In this document: one piece after another, positions 14,241 through 20,093 of the stretch
Layout: every line of letters begins with the position of its first letter
Numbering within the stretch: position 1 is the stretch's first letter
Origin: Candidatus Fermentithermobacillaceae bacterium
Lineage (GTDB): Bacteria > Bacillota > Sulfobacillia > Fermentithermobacillales > Fermentithermobacillaceae
Reading direction: 5' to 3'
NCBI GenBank assembly: GCA_012842105.1
Contig: DUTL01000145.1
Span: 1 to 20,093 of the forward strand
Length of the DNA: 20,093 bases
Notes under the pieces: model-generated
What the model saw: only the letters and a program-made list of their open reading frames with translations
Told to the model about the DNA's origin: nothing
Database searches by the model: none
Translations under genes and position numbers: made by a program

Positions 14241-14558
14241 ATGAACAACAAAGTAAATGATTTGCTGTACAGCAGCTTCGCCAGGGCAACCCGCCCAAGG
14301 GAAGATCTGAGGCTGGCTCAGTCTTGCCGCGATTTCGAGTCTGTTTTCCTCACAACCCTATGGCGTAACATGGCAAAAAACGCCGGCATAGAGATTGGCG
14401 CATGGGATGTTTTGCTTGCCCAGTCTATGGGAAAGGCCTGGGCTGAGTCGGGAGGAATTGGCCTGGCGAAGGTGCTTTACGAGCAACTGTCGAAATCATC
14501 TCCCAGTAACTTGTCAGGAGATGATGTCGATGAAAAAACCTTTGGAGTGCCGGAATAA
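14241..14558 (+). CDS. flgJ: FlgJ-type rod-binding protein, single domain
   Basis: This 105-residue protein matches only the N-terminal rod-binding domain of proteobacterial FlgJ. The signatures are CRDFESVFLTTLWRNM and GGIGLAKVLYEQL. It probably acts as a cap or scaffold for rod assembly. The C-terminal muramidase domain found in Proteobacteria is absent, which is usual in Bacillota, so another hydrolase must open the wall for the rod. The ATG start has AGGGGAG seven bases upstream. Its last 29 bases overlap fabZ. Confidence 0.85.
   Translation: MNNKVNDLLYSSFARATRPREDLRLAQSCRDFESVFLTTLWRNMAKNAGIEIGAWDVLLAQSMGKAWAESGGIGLAKVLYEQLSKSSPSNLSGDDVDEKTFGVPE
14495..14525 (+). promoter_or_regulatory. 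Perfect 9-bp hairpin burying the fabZ ribosome site
   Basis: ATCATCTCC (14495-14503) and GGAGATGAT (14517-14525) are perfect inverted copies around a 13-base loop. The fabZ Shine-Dalgarno AGGAG (14516-14520) lies in the 3' arm. The hairpin is inside the flgJ reading frame, so ribosomes finishing flgJ would melt it and free fabZ. This suggests strict translational coupling. Confidence 0.6.
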
Positions 14559-14988
14559 CGGTAGTGAAGATCTCCGCCGGATTACCGCTATCCTTCCACA
14601 CAGGGAACCTTTTTTGTTTTTATCCCGGATAATATCCGTACAAAACGGGCAATCAGCTACAGCAGAATACGATGTTCCTCAAGATCACGTGTTTTTTGAA
14701 GGCCATTTTCCCCAGGAGCCTGTTTTCCCAGGTGTGATTATCCTGGAGATGATGGCGCAAACAGGCGCTTTGGCTGTGCTTTGCGATTCAGGGCGGCGTG
14801 GACAGGTTGCTTATCTTGCCGCAATCGAATCAGCCCGCTTCAGGAGGCCGGTGAGGCCCGGAGAGACTGTGCGCGCTGAAGTGGAAATTGAATCTATGCG
14901 CATGAAAATAGGAAGGGCCAAAGGCGCAGCTTATGTGAATGGCCAAGAGGTAGCCAGTGCCCACGTAATCTTTGCCCTGTCAGTTTGA
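14530..14988 (+). CDS. fabZ: 3-hydroxyacyl-ACP dehydratase FabZ
   Basis: FabZ dehydrates 3-hydroxyacyl-ACP to trans-2-enoyl-ACP in type II fatty acid elongation. The 152-residue hotdog-fold protein shows ILPHREPFL near the N-terminus. The catalytic pair is His59 in FFEGHFP and Glu73 in VIILEMMAQ, 14 residues apart as in E. coli FabZ. I chose ATG 14530 because AGGAG lies nine bases upstream; in-frame ATGs at 14521 and 14524 sit too close to it. The 29-base overlap with flgJ is unusual. B. subtilis also has a fabZ homolog (ywpB) directly after flhO-flhP, so the neighbourhood is ancestral rather than a recent insertion. Confidence 0.95.
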   Translation: MKKPLECRNNGSEDLRRITAILPHREPFLFLSRIISVQNGQSATAEYDVPQDHVFFEGHFPQEPVFPGVIILEMMAQTGALAVLCDSGRRGQVAYLAAIESARFRRPVRPGETVRAEVEIESMRMKIGRAKGAAYVNGQEVASAHVIFALSV

Positions 14989-15013
14989 CTATACTTTCGC
15001 TGGATGCTAATAT
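14985..15013 (+). promoter_or_regulatory. Sigma-A promoter of metK
   Basis: TTGACT (14985-14990) and TAATAT (15008-15013) are separated by exactly 17 bases and each match consensus at five of six positions. The -35 overlaps the fabZ stop codon. Transcription should begin near 15019-15021, giving a leader of about 60 bases before the metK ATG. This is the clearest housekeeping promoter in the window. Confidence 0.8.
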
Positions 15014-15023
15014 GTCTTAGATT

Positions 15024-15076
15024 CCAGCCTAGGGCTTGGTTACTTTACATACTACTACCTCTTGGAGGTGGGCTGG
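15024..15076 (+). promoter_or_regulatory. Structured metK leader sequestering the ribosome site
   Basis: A 3-base-loop hairpin is formed by CTACCTC (pairing region 15055-15061) and GAGGTGG (15065-15071), with one G-U pair; it holds the Shine-Dalgarno. CCAGCC (15024-15029), at the predicted 5' end, perfectly complements GGCTGG (15071-15076), which ends two bases before the ATG. CCAGCC can instead fold locally with GGGCTTGG (15032-15039). The layout resembles a short translational switch. I find none of the conserved elements of the SAM-I (S-box) class and do not recognise the SMK/SAM-III pattern. Confidence 0.5.
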
Positions 15077-15078
15077 CT

Positions 15079-16266
15079 ATGGCAACAATGGCCGGAGGAA
15101 GGCAACTTTTTACTTCTGAGTCTGTAACTGAGGGCCACCCTGACAAAGTGGCCGATCAAATCGTCGACGCAATTCTTGATGCCATTCTTGAGAAAGACAA
15201 GATGGCACGGGTTGCTTGTGAATGCCTTGTCAAAACGGGGTTTGTCTTGGTTGCAGGAGAAATATCGACTGACTGTTATGTGGAAATGCCTCTTATTGTA
15301 AGAGAGACCCTGCGCCGGATAGGTTATACCAGGGCAAAATTTGGGTTTGACGCTGACACATGCGCTGTACTCACCGCAATCGAAGATCAGTCACCTGATA
15401 TTGCCCTTGGTGTGGATCGTTCCCTTGAATCAAAGAAAGGCGAAATGCCCGACACTTTGGGCGCCGGCGATCAAGGGTTAATGTTCGGTTATGCTTGTGA
15501 TGAAACTGATGTTTACATGCCTATTCCAATTTATCTGGCACACCGCCTTTCCAAACGGCTATCTGACGTAAGGCACTGCAAGATCCTGCCCTACCTGAGG
15601 CCCGACGGGAAAACTCAGGTTACTGTCGAATACCAAGACGGAAAACCTGCAAGGGTTCATACTGTGGTAGTATCTGCACAACATGCAAGCGATGTGCCTC
15701 TTTCTACCATACGCGAGGATATTGTTGCTCACGTTGTAAGAGAAGCTGTTCCGCCAGGCCTCTTAGATGAAAATACAAATATACTGGTTAATGCTACCGG
15801 GCGGTTTGTGGTAGGCGGCCCTCAAGGAGACAGCGGGCTTTCCGGCCGCAAGATTATTGCTGATACTTACGGAGGATTTGCCAGGCACGGCGGAGGAAGT
15901 TTTTCAGGCAAGGATCCAACCAAAGTTGACCGCTCTGCCTGTTATGCAGCTCGTTATGTAGCCAAGAACATAGTAGCTTCAGGGCTGGCACGTGAATGTG
16001 AAGTGCAGGTGGCCTATGTAATAGGGGTTGCACGGCCTGTTTCCATTGCTATCGATACCAAAGGCACATCAAAGGTGCCTGATCAAGCCATTCTTGGTAT
16101 TGTGGAGAAAGTCTTCGACTTCAGGCCGGGTGCGATTATTGAACGGTTTGATCTCCGAAGGCCTATGTACTTTCCGGTATCAGTCTACGGGCACTTTGGG
16201 AGAGATGATCTTGACCTTCCCTGGGAGAAACTCGATCTAAAAGAGGACCTTTTGAAACACATCTAA
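15079..16266 (+). CDS. metK: S-adenosylmethionine synthetase MetK
   Basis: MetK makes S-adenosylmethionine from methionine and ATP in the cytoplasm. I chose ATG 15079 (395 aa, the usual family length) because GGAGGTG sits eight bases upstream and the protein then begins just before FTSESVTEGHPDK. An upstream in-frame ATG (15004) lies inside the promoter. Signature motifs are EGHPDK (18-23), GAGDQG (128-133), and GGPQGDSGLSGRK with GGGSFSGKDPTKVDRS (from about 246 and 271). All appear intact. It has its own promoter, separate from the flagellar genes before it. Confidence 0.98.
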   Translation: MATMAGGRQLFTSESVTEGHPDKVADQIVDAILDAILEKDKMARVACECLVKTGFVLVAGEISTDCYVEMPLIVRETLRRIGYTRAKFGFDADTCAVLTAIEDQSPDIALGVDRSLESKKGEMPDTLGAGDQGLMFGYACDETDVYMPIPIYLAHRLSKRLSDVRHCKILPYLRPDGKTQVTVEYQDGKPARVHTVVVSAQHASDVPLSTIREDIVAHVVREAVPPGLLDENTNILVNATGRFVVGGPQGDSGLSGRKIIADTYGGFARHGGGSFSGKDPTKVDRSACYAARYVAKNIVASGLARECEVQVAYVIGVARPVSIAIDTKGTSKVPDQAILGIVEKVFDFRPGAIIERFDLRRPMYFPVSVYGHFGRDDLDLPWEKLDLKEDLLKHI

Positions 16267-16276
16267 CTGCCATGTA

Positions 16277-16309
16277 CTTCCCCTGGTGCATATATTGCCC
16301 CAGGGGAAG
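16277..16309 (+). promoter_or_regulatory. Perfect 10-bp hairpin after metK
   Basis: CTTCCCCTGG (16277-16286) and CCAGGGGAAG (16300-16309) are perfect inverted copies. After one T-C mismatch, GCA/TGC adds three more pairs around a TATAT loop. It begins 11 bases after the metK stop. No T run follows, so it is a poor intrinsic terminator. Its 3' arm contains the AGGGGAAGG ribosome site of the next gene, so it may block that gene's translation or protect the metK mRNA end. Confidence 0.65.
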
Positions 16310-16315
16310 GTAACT

Positions 16316-16657
16316 TTGGCCAATCTCAGTAAACTTCTCTTGTCGCTAATCTCCGCCTGGTGTATTCTGGTAATACTTGAAGGCGTCTTGCTGAAACGGC
16401 ATCACACTGCGTTGAGAGTCATGATATGTGTAACAGGCTGTCCTGATCTGCAAGATCTTATTGAGCCAATGGTCCGGTGTTTGAAACTTGAATTCCAACT
16501 GGCAGGCATTGAGCTTCAAATTATGCTTGATGCCGGCGGCTGCCCCCGGGAATGTTGCACAGTAGTGAGAATGCTCATTAATGACGGGGTTCTGGCTCCG
16601 GCATGCTTGGGTGCTCCTGATCTTGTGTTGTACCCTGGCCGCAAGCTAAAGGCTTAA
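16316..16657 (+). CDS. Small cysteine-rich single-span membrane protein, unknown
   Basis: I do not recognise this 113-residue protein. The start is taken as TTG 16316, with AGGGGAAGG five bases upstream; GTG 16286 would add ten residues but falls inside the hairpin. Residues 6-26 form one hydrophobic span followed by KRHH, so the ~85-residue tail is predicted to be cytoplasmic. That tail has seven cysteines (C38, C42, C55, C76, C80, C81, C97), including CVTGC and GGCPRECC. The pattern could bind a metal or form a redox centre. Codon use and frame length look like a real gene, and it lies tightly between metK and comF. No function can be assigned. Confidence 0.65.
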   Translation: MANLSKLLLSLISAWCILVILEGVLLKRHHTALRVMICVTGCPDLQDLIEPMVRCLKLEFQLAGIELQIMLDAGGCPRECCTVVRMLINDGVLAPACLGAPDLVLYPGRKLKA

Positions 16658-16723
16658 AGCAGGAGCTTTCAGGGTAGAGTCCGTATGCAACTATACCGGC
16701 AGCTTAGCCGCGAGGAGTGTTTC

Positions 16724-17452
16724 ATGAACCGGGGGAAAAGAGTCTTAAACTCAGTCATTGAGCAGTTGTCCTATTTTGCCTATGGACAACCTGGCCATTG
16801 CTGCCTTTGCAGTGCACCGGGGAGGACATGTAACGGTATATGCCCCAAATGCAGCAATGAGTTAACTCAACAGATGGCTTCGGCCTGCAAAGTGTGCGGG
16901 ATGCCCTTGCGTTCGCCTCTGGAACTGTGCCGCGACTGCCGCCTCAACATGTACTACTTTGATATTCAGAGATCTGCCGGCATATATGAGGGCCGGTTGA
17001 GGTCTGCCATCCGCCGCATGAAATATCATGGAGAAAGATGGTTGTCCAGGCCCTTAGGGTTACTGCTCAGCCAAGTGGCACTTGCTTTTTGCCATGCAGA
17101 CATGGTTGTCCCAATACCCCTTGGAGCTGCAAGTAAGAAGACTCGAGGCTACAATCAGGCAAGGGACCTTGCGGTAGAGGTATCAGGTAAAATTTCTTTA
17201 CCTTTGGCCGATATTCTTGTAAGAGAGGAAGTACGGGATCATCAAGCTCAATTGAACCGCCTGGGCAGGTGGCAGAACTTGAAGGGCACTATGAAAACGG
17301 CGGATTACTGCAACATTAATGGCGCTCAGGTGTTGGTAGTTGATGACGTAACCACTACCGGCGCAACCTTGGATGAGGCAGCCAGGGCGCTAAAGCACGC
17401 AGGAGCCGAGAACGTGTTTTGTGTGACCCTGGCGCGGACCGTACGCCACTGA
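16724..17452 (+). CDS. comFC: ComF family phosphoribosyltransferase-like protein
   Basis: ComFC belongs to the type I phosphoribosyltransferase fold and supports DNA uptake in transformable bacteria, but it is also widespread in species not known to be competent. The 242 residues start at ATG 16724, chosen because GAGGAG is six bases upstream. The N-terminus holds four Cys pairs of zinc-finger type (C26/C29, C40/C43, C55/C58, C69/C72). RGYNQA (141-146) and the PRPP-binding loop VLVVDDVTTTGAT (203-215) follow. No comFA helicase gene is adjacent, so a competence role is not shown by context. It precedes yvyF, as comFC does in B. subtilis. Confidence 0.93.
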   Translation: MNRGKRVLNSVIEQLSYFAYGQPGHCCLCSAPGRTCNGICPKCSNELTQQMASACKVCGMPLRSPLELCRDCRLNMYYFDIQRSAGIYEGRLRSAIRRMKYHGERWLSRPLGLLLSQVALAFCHADMVVPIPLGAASKKTRGYNQARDLAVEVSGKISLPLADILVREEVRDHQAQLNRLGRWQNLKGTMKTADYCNINGAQVLVVDDVTTTGATLDEAARALKHAGAENVFCVTLARTVRH

Positions 17453-17505
17453 TTGCGTTATTTCATTGCCCCGGTGTGTTTCCGTGTAGAGAAAGGTTGA
17501 TACAC

Positions 17506-17952
17506 TTGCAAATGAGAAATTGTAACAAGTGCGGCAAGATCTTTGCGAGTTCCGGTTCTTTGTTGTGCTCGGAATGTTTCGAAACAGAGGAGGAGCAATT
17601 CCAGATTGTTAAGAAGTACTTGTCAGGGCACAGAGGGGCCTCAGCAACAAAGGTAAGCAAGGAGACAGGTGTTCCGGTAGAAGTGGTCACTGAATTTGTG
17701 CGCCGCGGGCATTTGGTTGGGGTTGACTTTGAAAACAACAACGATGCCAGGTGTGCGATATGCAAGAACCCTGTTGCCAGGGGCCGCATATGTACAGAAT
17801 GCCAAAGGGCCCTTTCAGGCTCTCAACTTGGCAGTTTGGATTCAGCTCAGAGATTTGCCTCACAGGGCCCTAATGTAAGCATCCAAAAGGAGAAGCCCAA
17901 AACCGGGGAGCAAATGTATACAATTGATTTGATCCGCAGAAGGCGTAGGTAG
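17506..17952 (+). CDS. yvyF: YvyF-type flagellar operon protein, two zinc ribbons and HTH
   Basis: This 148-residue protein matches the YvyF family located before flgM in Bacillota; its molecular role is not well established. It has an N-terminal zinc ribbon (C6/C9 and C21/C24), a winged-helix-like segment (about 32-72, with SATKVSKETGVPVEVVTEFV), and a second ribbon (C83/C86, C96/C99). A basic tail ends in RRRRR. The start is TTG 17506, nine bases after GAAAGG; ATG 17512 two codons later is nearly as good. The architecture suggests DNA or RNA binding and a regulatory role, which is inference. Confidence 0.85.
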   Translation: MQMRNCNKCGKIFASSGSLLCSECFETEEEQFQIVKKYLSGHRGASATKVSKETGVPVEVVTEFVRRGHLVGVDFENNNDARCAICKNPVARGRICTECQRALSGSQLGSLDSAQRFASQGPNVSIQKEKPKTGEQMYTIDLIRRRRR

Positions 17953-17969
17953 GTTTTTTTGCAGAAAGC

Positions 17970-17997
17970 TAAACGTCCGGATGCTCCAGCACGATGA
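17970..17997 (+). promoter_or_regulatory. Possible sigma-D promoter of flgM
   Basis: TAAA (17970-17973) is a perfect sigma-D -35. CACGATGA (17990-17997), 16 bases later, shares the CGAT core of GCCGATAT at about four of eight positions. It lies in the yvyF-flgM gap, where a sigma-D promoter would give FlgM autoregulation. It is weaker than the site at 12573-12599. Confidence 0.35.
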
Positions 17998-18042
17998 GTA
18001 TGATGGACGGTGGCAACTCCTGAAAGAGGCGATGTCAAATTG

Positions 18043-18339
18043 ATGATATCCAGAACACAGATAGAGCAGGTACTCAAAATCTATAAATCAAGCAAAGTAT
18101 CAAGGCCGGTTTCCCGTGACAGCGATGTTCTGCAAAATGCCCGGCAAGATGATATCAGGCTGTCATTTAGCCTGCAAGATATCGAAAAGGTCAAGCGGCT
18201 GGCAAATGCCCGGCCTGATATCCGTTACGATAGGATCGAGCCTCTTGTCCGTGCATTTGAGTCCGGTGACTATTCAGTAGATCCTAAGTCTGTCGCAGAC
18301 AAGATGCTGGGAAGGCTCCTGGCAGACAGAATTCGGTAA
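18043..18339 (+). CDS. flgM: Anti-sigma-28 factor FlgM
   Basis: FlgM binds sigma-D/sigma-28 and holds late flagellar genes off until the hook is complete, when it is exported. The 98-residue protein has the expected poorly conserved, probably disordered N-terminal half. The C-terminal sigma-binding helices are DIRLSFSLQDIEKVKRLAN and RIEPLVRAFESGDYSVD, then DKMLGRLL. The start is ATG 18043; TTG 18040 is one codon earlier and slightly better spaced from AAAGAGG (18023-18029). Its target sigma factor is implied by the sigma-D promoter upstream of flgF. Confidence 0.93.
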   Translation: MISRTQIEQVLKIYKSSKVSRPVSRDSDVLQNARQDDIRLSFSLQDIEKVKRLANARPDIRYDRIEPLVRAFESGDYSVDPKSVADKMLGRLLADRIR

Positions 18340-18378
18340 CGACTTGCCTCGAGAATGACTCTTATCTTGAAGTGCTAC

Positions 18379-18397
18379 CGTCCCTGTGAAAGGGGCG
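18379..18397 (+). promoter_or_regulatory. 7-bp hairpin burying the flgN ribosome site
   Basis: CGTCCCT (18379-18385) pairs with AGGGGCG (18391-18397) around a GTGAA loop, six Watson-Crick pairs plus one G-U. The 3' arm holds most of the flgN Shine-Dalgarno AAAGGGG (18389-18395). Possible translational control of the chaperone is an inference. Confidence 0.45.
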
Positions 18398-18403
18398 ATC
18401 GCA

Positions 18404-18817
18404 ATGGAGCAGGAAACTTCTACCCTTCTTTTATTGGAAAAACTAGAATCGATCTTTGACACGTTGCTTGAGACAGCAGAAGAGAAGCAATGTTTGGTAG
18501 TTGCCGGTGATTCTTCAGGGCTTGAGGAGCTAATCCTGAGGGAAGAACAAGTGTTGAAAGATCTTGAATCGCTCGAGAACCAGGTGAGAGAAGAGGCTTT
18601 TTCGCAGCCGGGGATTGGCGGCTGCACAAGCCTGGCCCGGTTAAAGCAGGTGGTTGCCCAAAAGGCCATGAGGCTTGAACGGTTAAACGAGCAAAACCAG
18701 AAACTCATGTCCAAGGGCCTGGAAATTGTGAGGTATGAATTAGGGCTTTTGCTTCCCCAAGACGATTACTCTAAAGCCTTGAAAACTCCGCCTATTGCAT
18801 TTGACGAAAAGGTTTAG
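18404..18817 (+). CDS. flgN: Flagellar export chaperone FlgN
   Basis: FlgN is a cytoplasmic chaperone that delivers FlgK and FlgL to the flagellar export gate. The 137-residue protein is almost entirely helical, charged and coiled-coil-like. It has the family pattern of a leucine-rich first helix (TSTLLLLEKLESIFDTLLE) and a long middle helix (LILREEQVLKDLESLE). It lies between flgM and flgK, exactly where flgN (yvyG) lies in B. subtilis, beside its client. I chose ATG 18404, with AAAGGGG eight bases upstream; the in-frame GTG 18386 lies before that site and within the hairpin loop. Confidence 0.9.
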   Translation: MEQETSTLLLLEKLESIFDTLLETAEEKQCLVVAGDSSGLEELILREEQVLKDLESLENQVREEAFSQPGIGGCTSLARLKQVVAQKAMRLERLNEQNQKLMSKGLEIVRYELGLLLPQDDYSKALKTPPIAFDEKV

Positions 18818-18834
18818 CATTGGAGGTGGTTTGA

Positions 18835-20093
18835 TTGCCGTCAACATTTGCCACTCTTGAAATCGGTAAGTCGGCCTTGGTGGTATCTAGGCGCGCAATG
18901 GATGTTACAGGGCACAATATAGCTAATGCTTCAACTCCGGGTTATTCGCGCCAACGGGTTTCCTTGGAACCTATCATCCAAAGGATACCCTTGAGCGCAG
19001 GCGTTTCAGGGCTGGGGGTGAAAGTGGCCGACGTAGCCAGAATCAGGGACAAGTTTGTCGATGCGGTTTTAAGGAACGAACAAGAGAAGAAAGCTGCTTT
19101 TACCATTCAAACAGAAGTGCTTGATCATTTACAGGTCGTATTCGCAGAACCATCTGATTCAAGCATAAGGGAATCAGTGGACTTCTTCTGGGCTTCGTGG
19201 CATGACCTGTCTTCCGATCCTGAATCTATGTCCGCACGGGCACAACTGGTTGAAGCCGCCCGCTCCCTTACTGACATGCTAAGGCATTTAGGCGGTCAAA
19301 TAGATTCGCTGACAGCCGACATCGAAGCAGGAATTGAAGCGGTTGTAGCCAAGGCCAACCTGCTGGCAGAGAGAGTGAGTTCTCTGAACATTGAAATCTC
19401 CAGGGCTCTTGCCAGAAAAGAACCTGTAGGGGATCTGATGGACAGGCGAGATCTCCTTCTTGATGAATTGACTGAACTAACAGGCGCTACAGTGAGGTAC
19501 ACCGACAGCGGGTCGGTTAAGGCCAACCTTGGCGGGGTTCCTCTGGTGGACGGGCATAAGGCCTATAAACTCGGAAGCGCTGTAACCGCTGAAGGCGTTA
19601 CGTTTCACATTATTACAGGGCCAAACGAAACCGATAAGATCAAATTAGATTCAGTAGGCGGAAGCCTTGGTGGCCACAGGGCCGCCAGAGATGAAACAGC
19701 ATTGAGGTTCAGGCAGGACTTAAGCAACTCAGTGCGGGGATTAGCCGAAGGGATAAACTTCATACATATATCAAACACAGACCCTGGATCAGGCATTCCG
19801 GCGATTCCGTTCTTCGAATTTCACGAAGATGTGCTGGCAACTATCAAAGTTCATGATTCCATCGTTGACAATCCAGGCAATATCAGAACCCATTTGGGTT
19901 CTGACAGCCTTGATGGGAGCATAGCGCTGGCCATTGCCGACTTCATAGAAGGAACTTACAATGATTACCTTGAAGACCTTGCCGGATCGGCACAGGATCC
20001 TGTGTTTCAATTGGCTGGCGGAAATTTCAGTGAAAAATGGACAACTGTTGTGAGCAACCTGGGGATTGAGTATCGAGGCCGCTTTCAACCCTC
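18835..20093 (+). CDS. flgK: Flagellar hook-associated protein 1 FlgK, 3'-truncated
   Basis: FlgK is the first hook-filament junction protein, exported with FlgN's help and polymerised at the hook tip. The frame runs off the right edge after about 419 codons, so the C-terminal part is missing. The TTG start follows GGAGG by eight bases. The N-terminal axial signature ALVVSRRAMDVTGHNIANAS followed by TPGYSRQRV is unmistakable. The FlgK-specific coiled region includes SVDFFWASWHDLSSDPES and LMDRRDLLLDELTELTG. In B. subtilis flgL, fliW and csrA follow, and they may lie beyond this window. Confidence 0.97.
   Translation, partial: MPSTFATLEIGKSALVVSRRAMDVTGHNIANASTPGYSRQRVSLEPIIQRIPLSAGVSGLGVKVADVARIRDKFVDAVLRNEQEKKAAFTIQTEVLDHLQVVFAEPSDSSIRESVDFFWASWHDLSSDPESMSARAQLVEAARSLTDMLRHLGGQIDSLTADIEAGIEAVVAKANLLAERVSSLNIEISRALARKEPVGDLMDRRDLLLDELTELTGATVRYTDSGSVKANLGGVPLVDGHKAYKLGSAVTAEGVTFHIITGPNETDKIKLDSVGGSLGGHRAARDETALRFRQDLSNSVRGLAEGINFIHISNTDPGSGIPAIPFFEFHEDVLATIKVHDSIVDNPGNIRTHLGSDSLDGSIALAIADFIEGTYNDYLEDLAGSAQDPVFQLAGGNFSEKWTTVVSNLGIEYRGRFQP

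Noticed and set aside
14241..14558. Truncated pseudogene of two-domain FlgJ
   Set aside because: The short single-domain form is normal in Bacillota. The frame is intact with a good ribosome site, and no muramidase remnant follows.
14989..15078. S-box (SAM-I) riboswitch upstream of metK
   Set aside because: The gap is too short and none of the conserved S-box core elements is present. The leader has its own different pairing pattern.
15004..15078. Longer metK start at ATG 15004
   Set aside because: This ATG lies within the promoter and before the predicted transcript start, and the added 25 residues do not match the family. ATG 15079 has an ideal ribosome site.
16277..16309. Strong intrinsic terminator of metK
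   Set aside because: The stem is strong but no T run follows, and the 3' arm doubles as the ribosome site of the next gene. Termination is possible but not supported by the usual signature.
17950..17960. Terminator at the T7 run after yvyF
   Set aside because: There is a run of seven T, but I could find no stable hairpin directly before it.
1..20093. Mobile elements, CRISPR, tRNA, rRNA, defence or biosynthetic islands
   Set aside because: All space is filled by co-oriented core genes. I saw no transposase, integrase, spaced repeat array or clover-leaf sequence.

Overview
The window is one continuous plus-strand stretch of chromosome from a spore-forming, flagellated member of the Bacillota. 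A clostridial-type lineage with roughly balanced GC is likely. The evidence is the sporulation genes (spoIID, a spoIIQ-like gene, spoIIID), the flagellar rod and hook genes, strong purine-rich ribosome binding sites and frequent TTG/GTG starts. Every gene is on the plus strand. I see no IS element, phage gene, tRNA, rRNA or CRISPR array, and no gene-free stretch longer than about 100 bases. No species can be named from the sequence alone.

Region 1 (1-7758) is a V/A-type ATPase operon in the order I (5' end missing)-K-E-C-F-A-B-D, the order of the Enterococcus hirae ntp operon. The K rotor subunit carries all five residues of the E. hirae sodium-binding site, so the machine is predicted to move Na+.

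Region 2 (7759-12548) is a wall and sporulation block: murA (peptidoglycan precursor synthesis), spoIID (engulfment wall hydrolase), a spoIIQ-like M23-domain protein with a degraded active site, spoIIID (mother-cell regulator) and mbl/mreB (cell shape). In Bacillus subtilis the F-type atp operon lies just upstream of the murA-spoIID block. Here a V-type operon sits in that position.

Region 3 (12549-14558) encodes two flagellar rod proteins of the FlgF/FlgG type (flhO/flhP of Bacillus) and a single-domain FlgJ-type rod-binding protein, behind a convincing sigma-D (sigma-28) promoter. fabZ overlaps the last of these.

Region 4 (14985-17452) holds metK behind a near-consensus sigma-A promoter with a short structured leader, an unrecognised small cysteine-rich membrane protein, and comF.

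Region 5 (17506-20093) is the late flagellar cluster yvyF-flgM-flgN-flgK (3' end missing), in B. subtilis gene order.

The gene content is largely conserved and expected. The most unusual signal is at RNA level. Five genes in the second half (spoIIQ-like, fabZ, metK, the small membrane protein gene, flgN) have their Shine-Dalgarno sequence inside an inverted repeat. I noticed no equivalent in the V-ATPase genes. The metK and spoIIQ leaders can also form competing or pseudoknotted alternatives. These are pairings found by eye and have not been tested.
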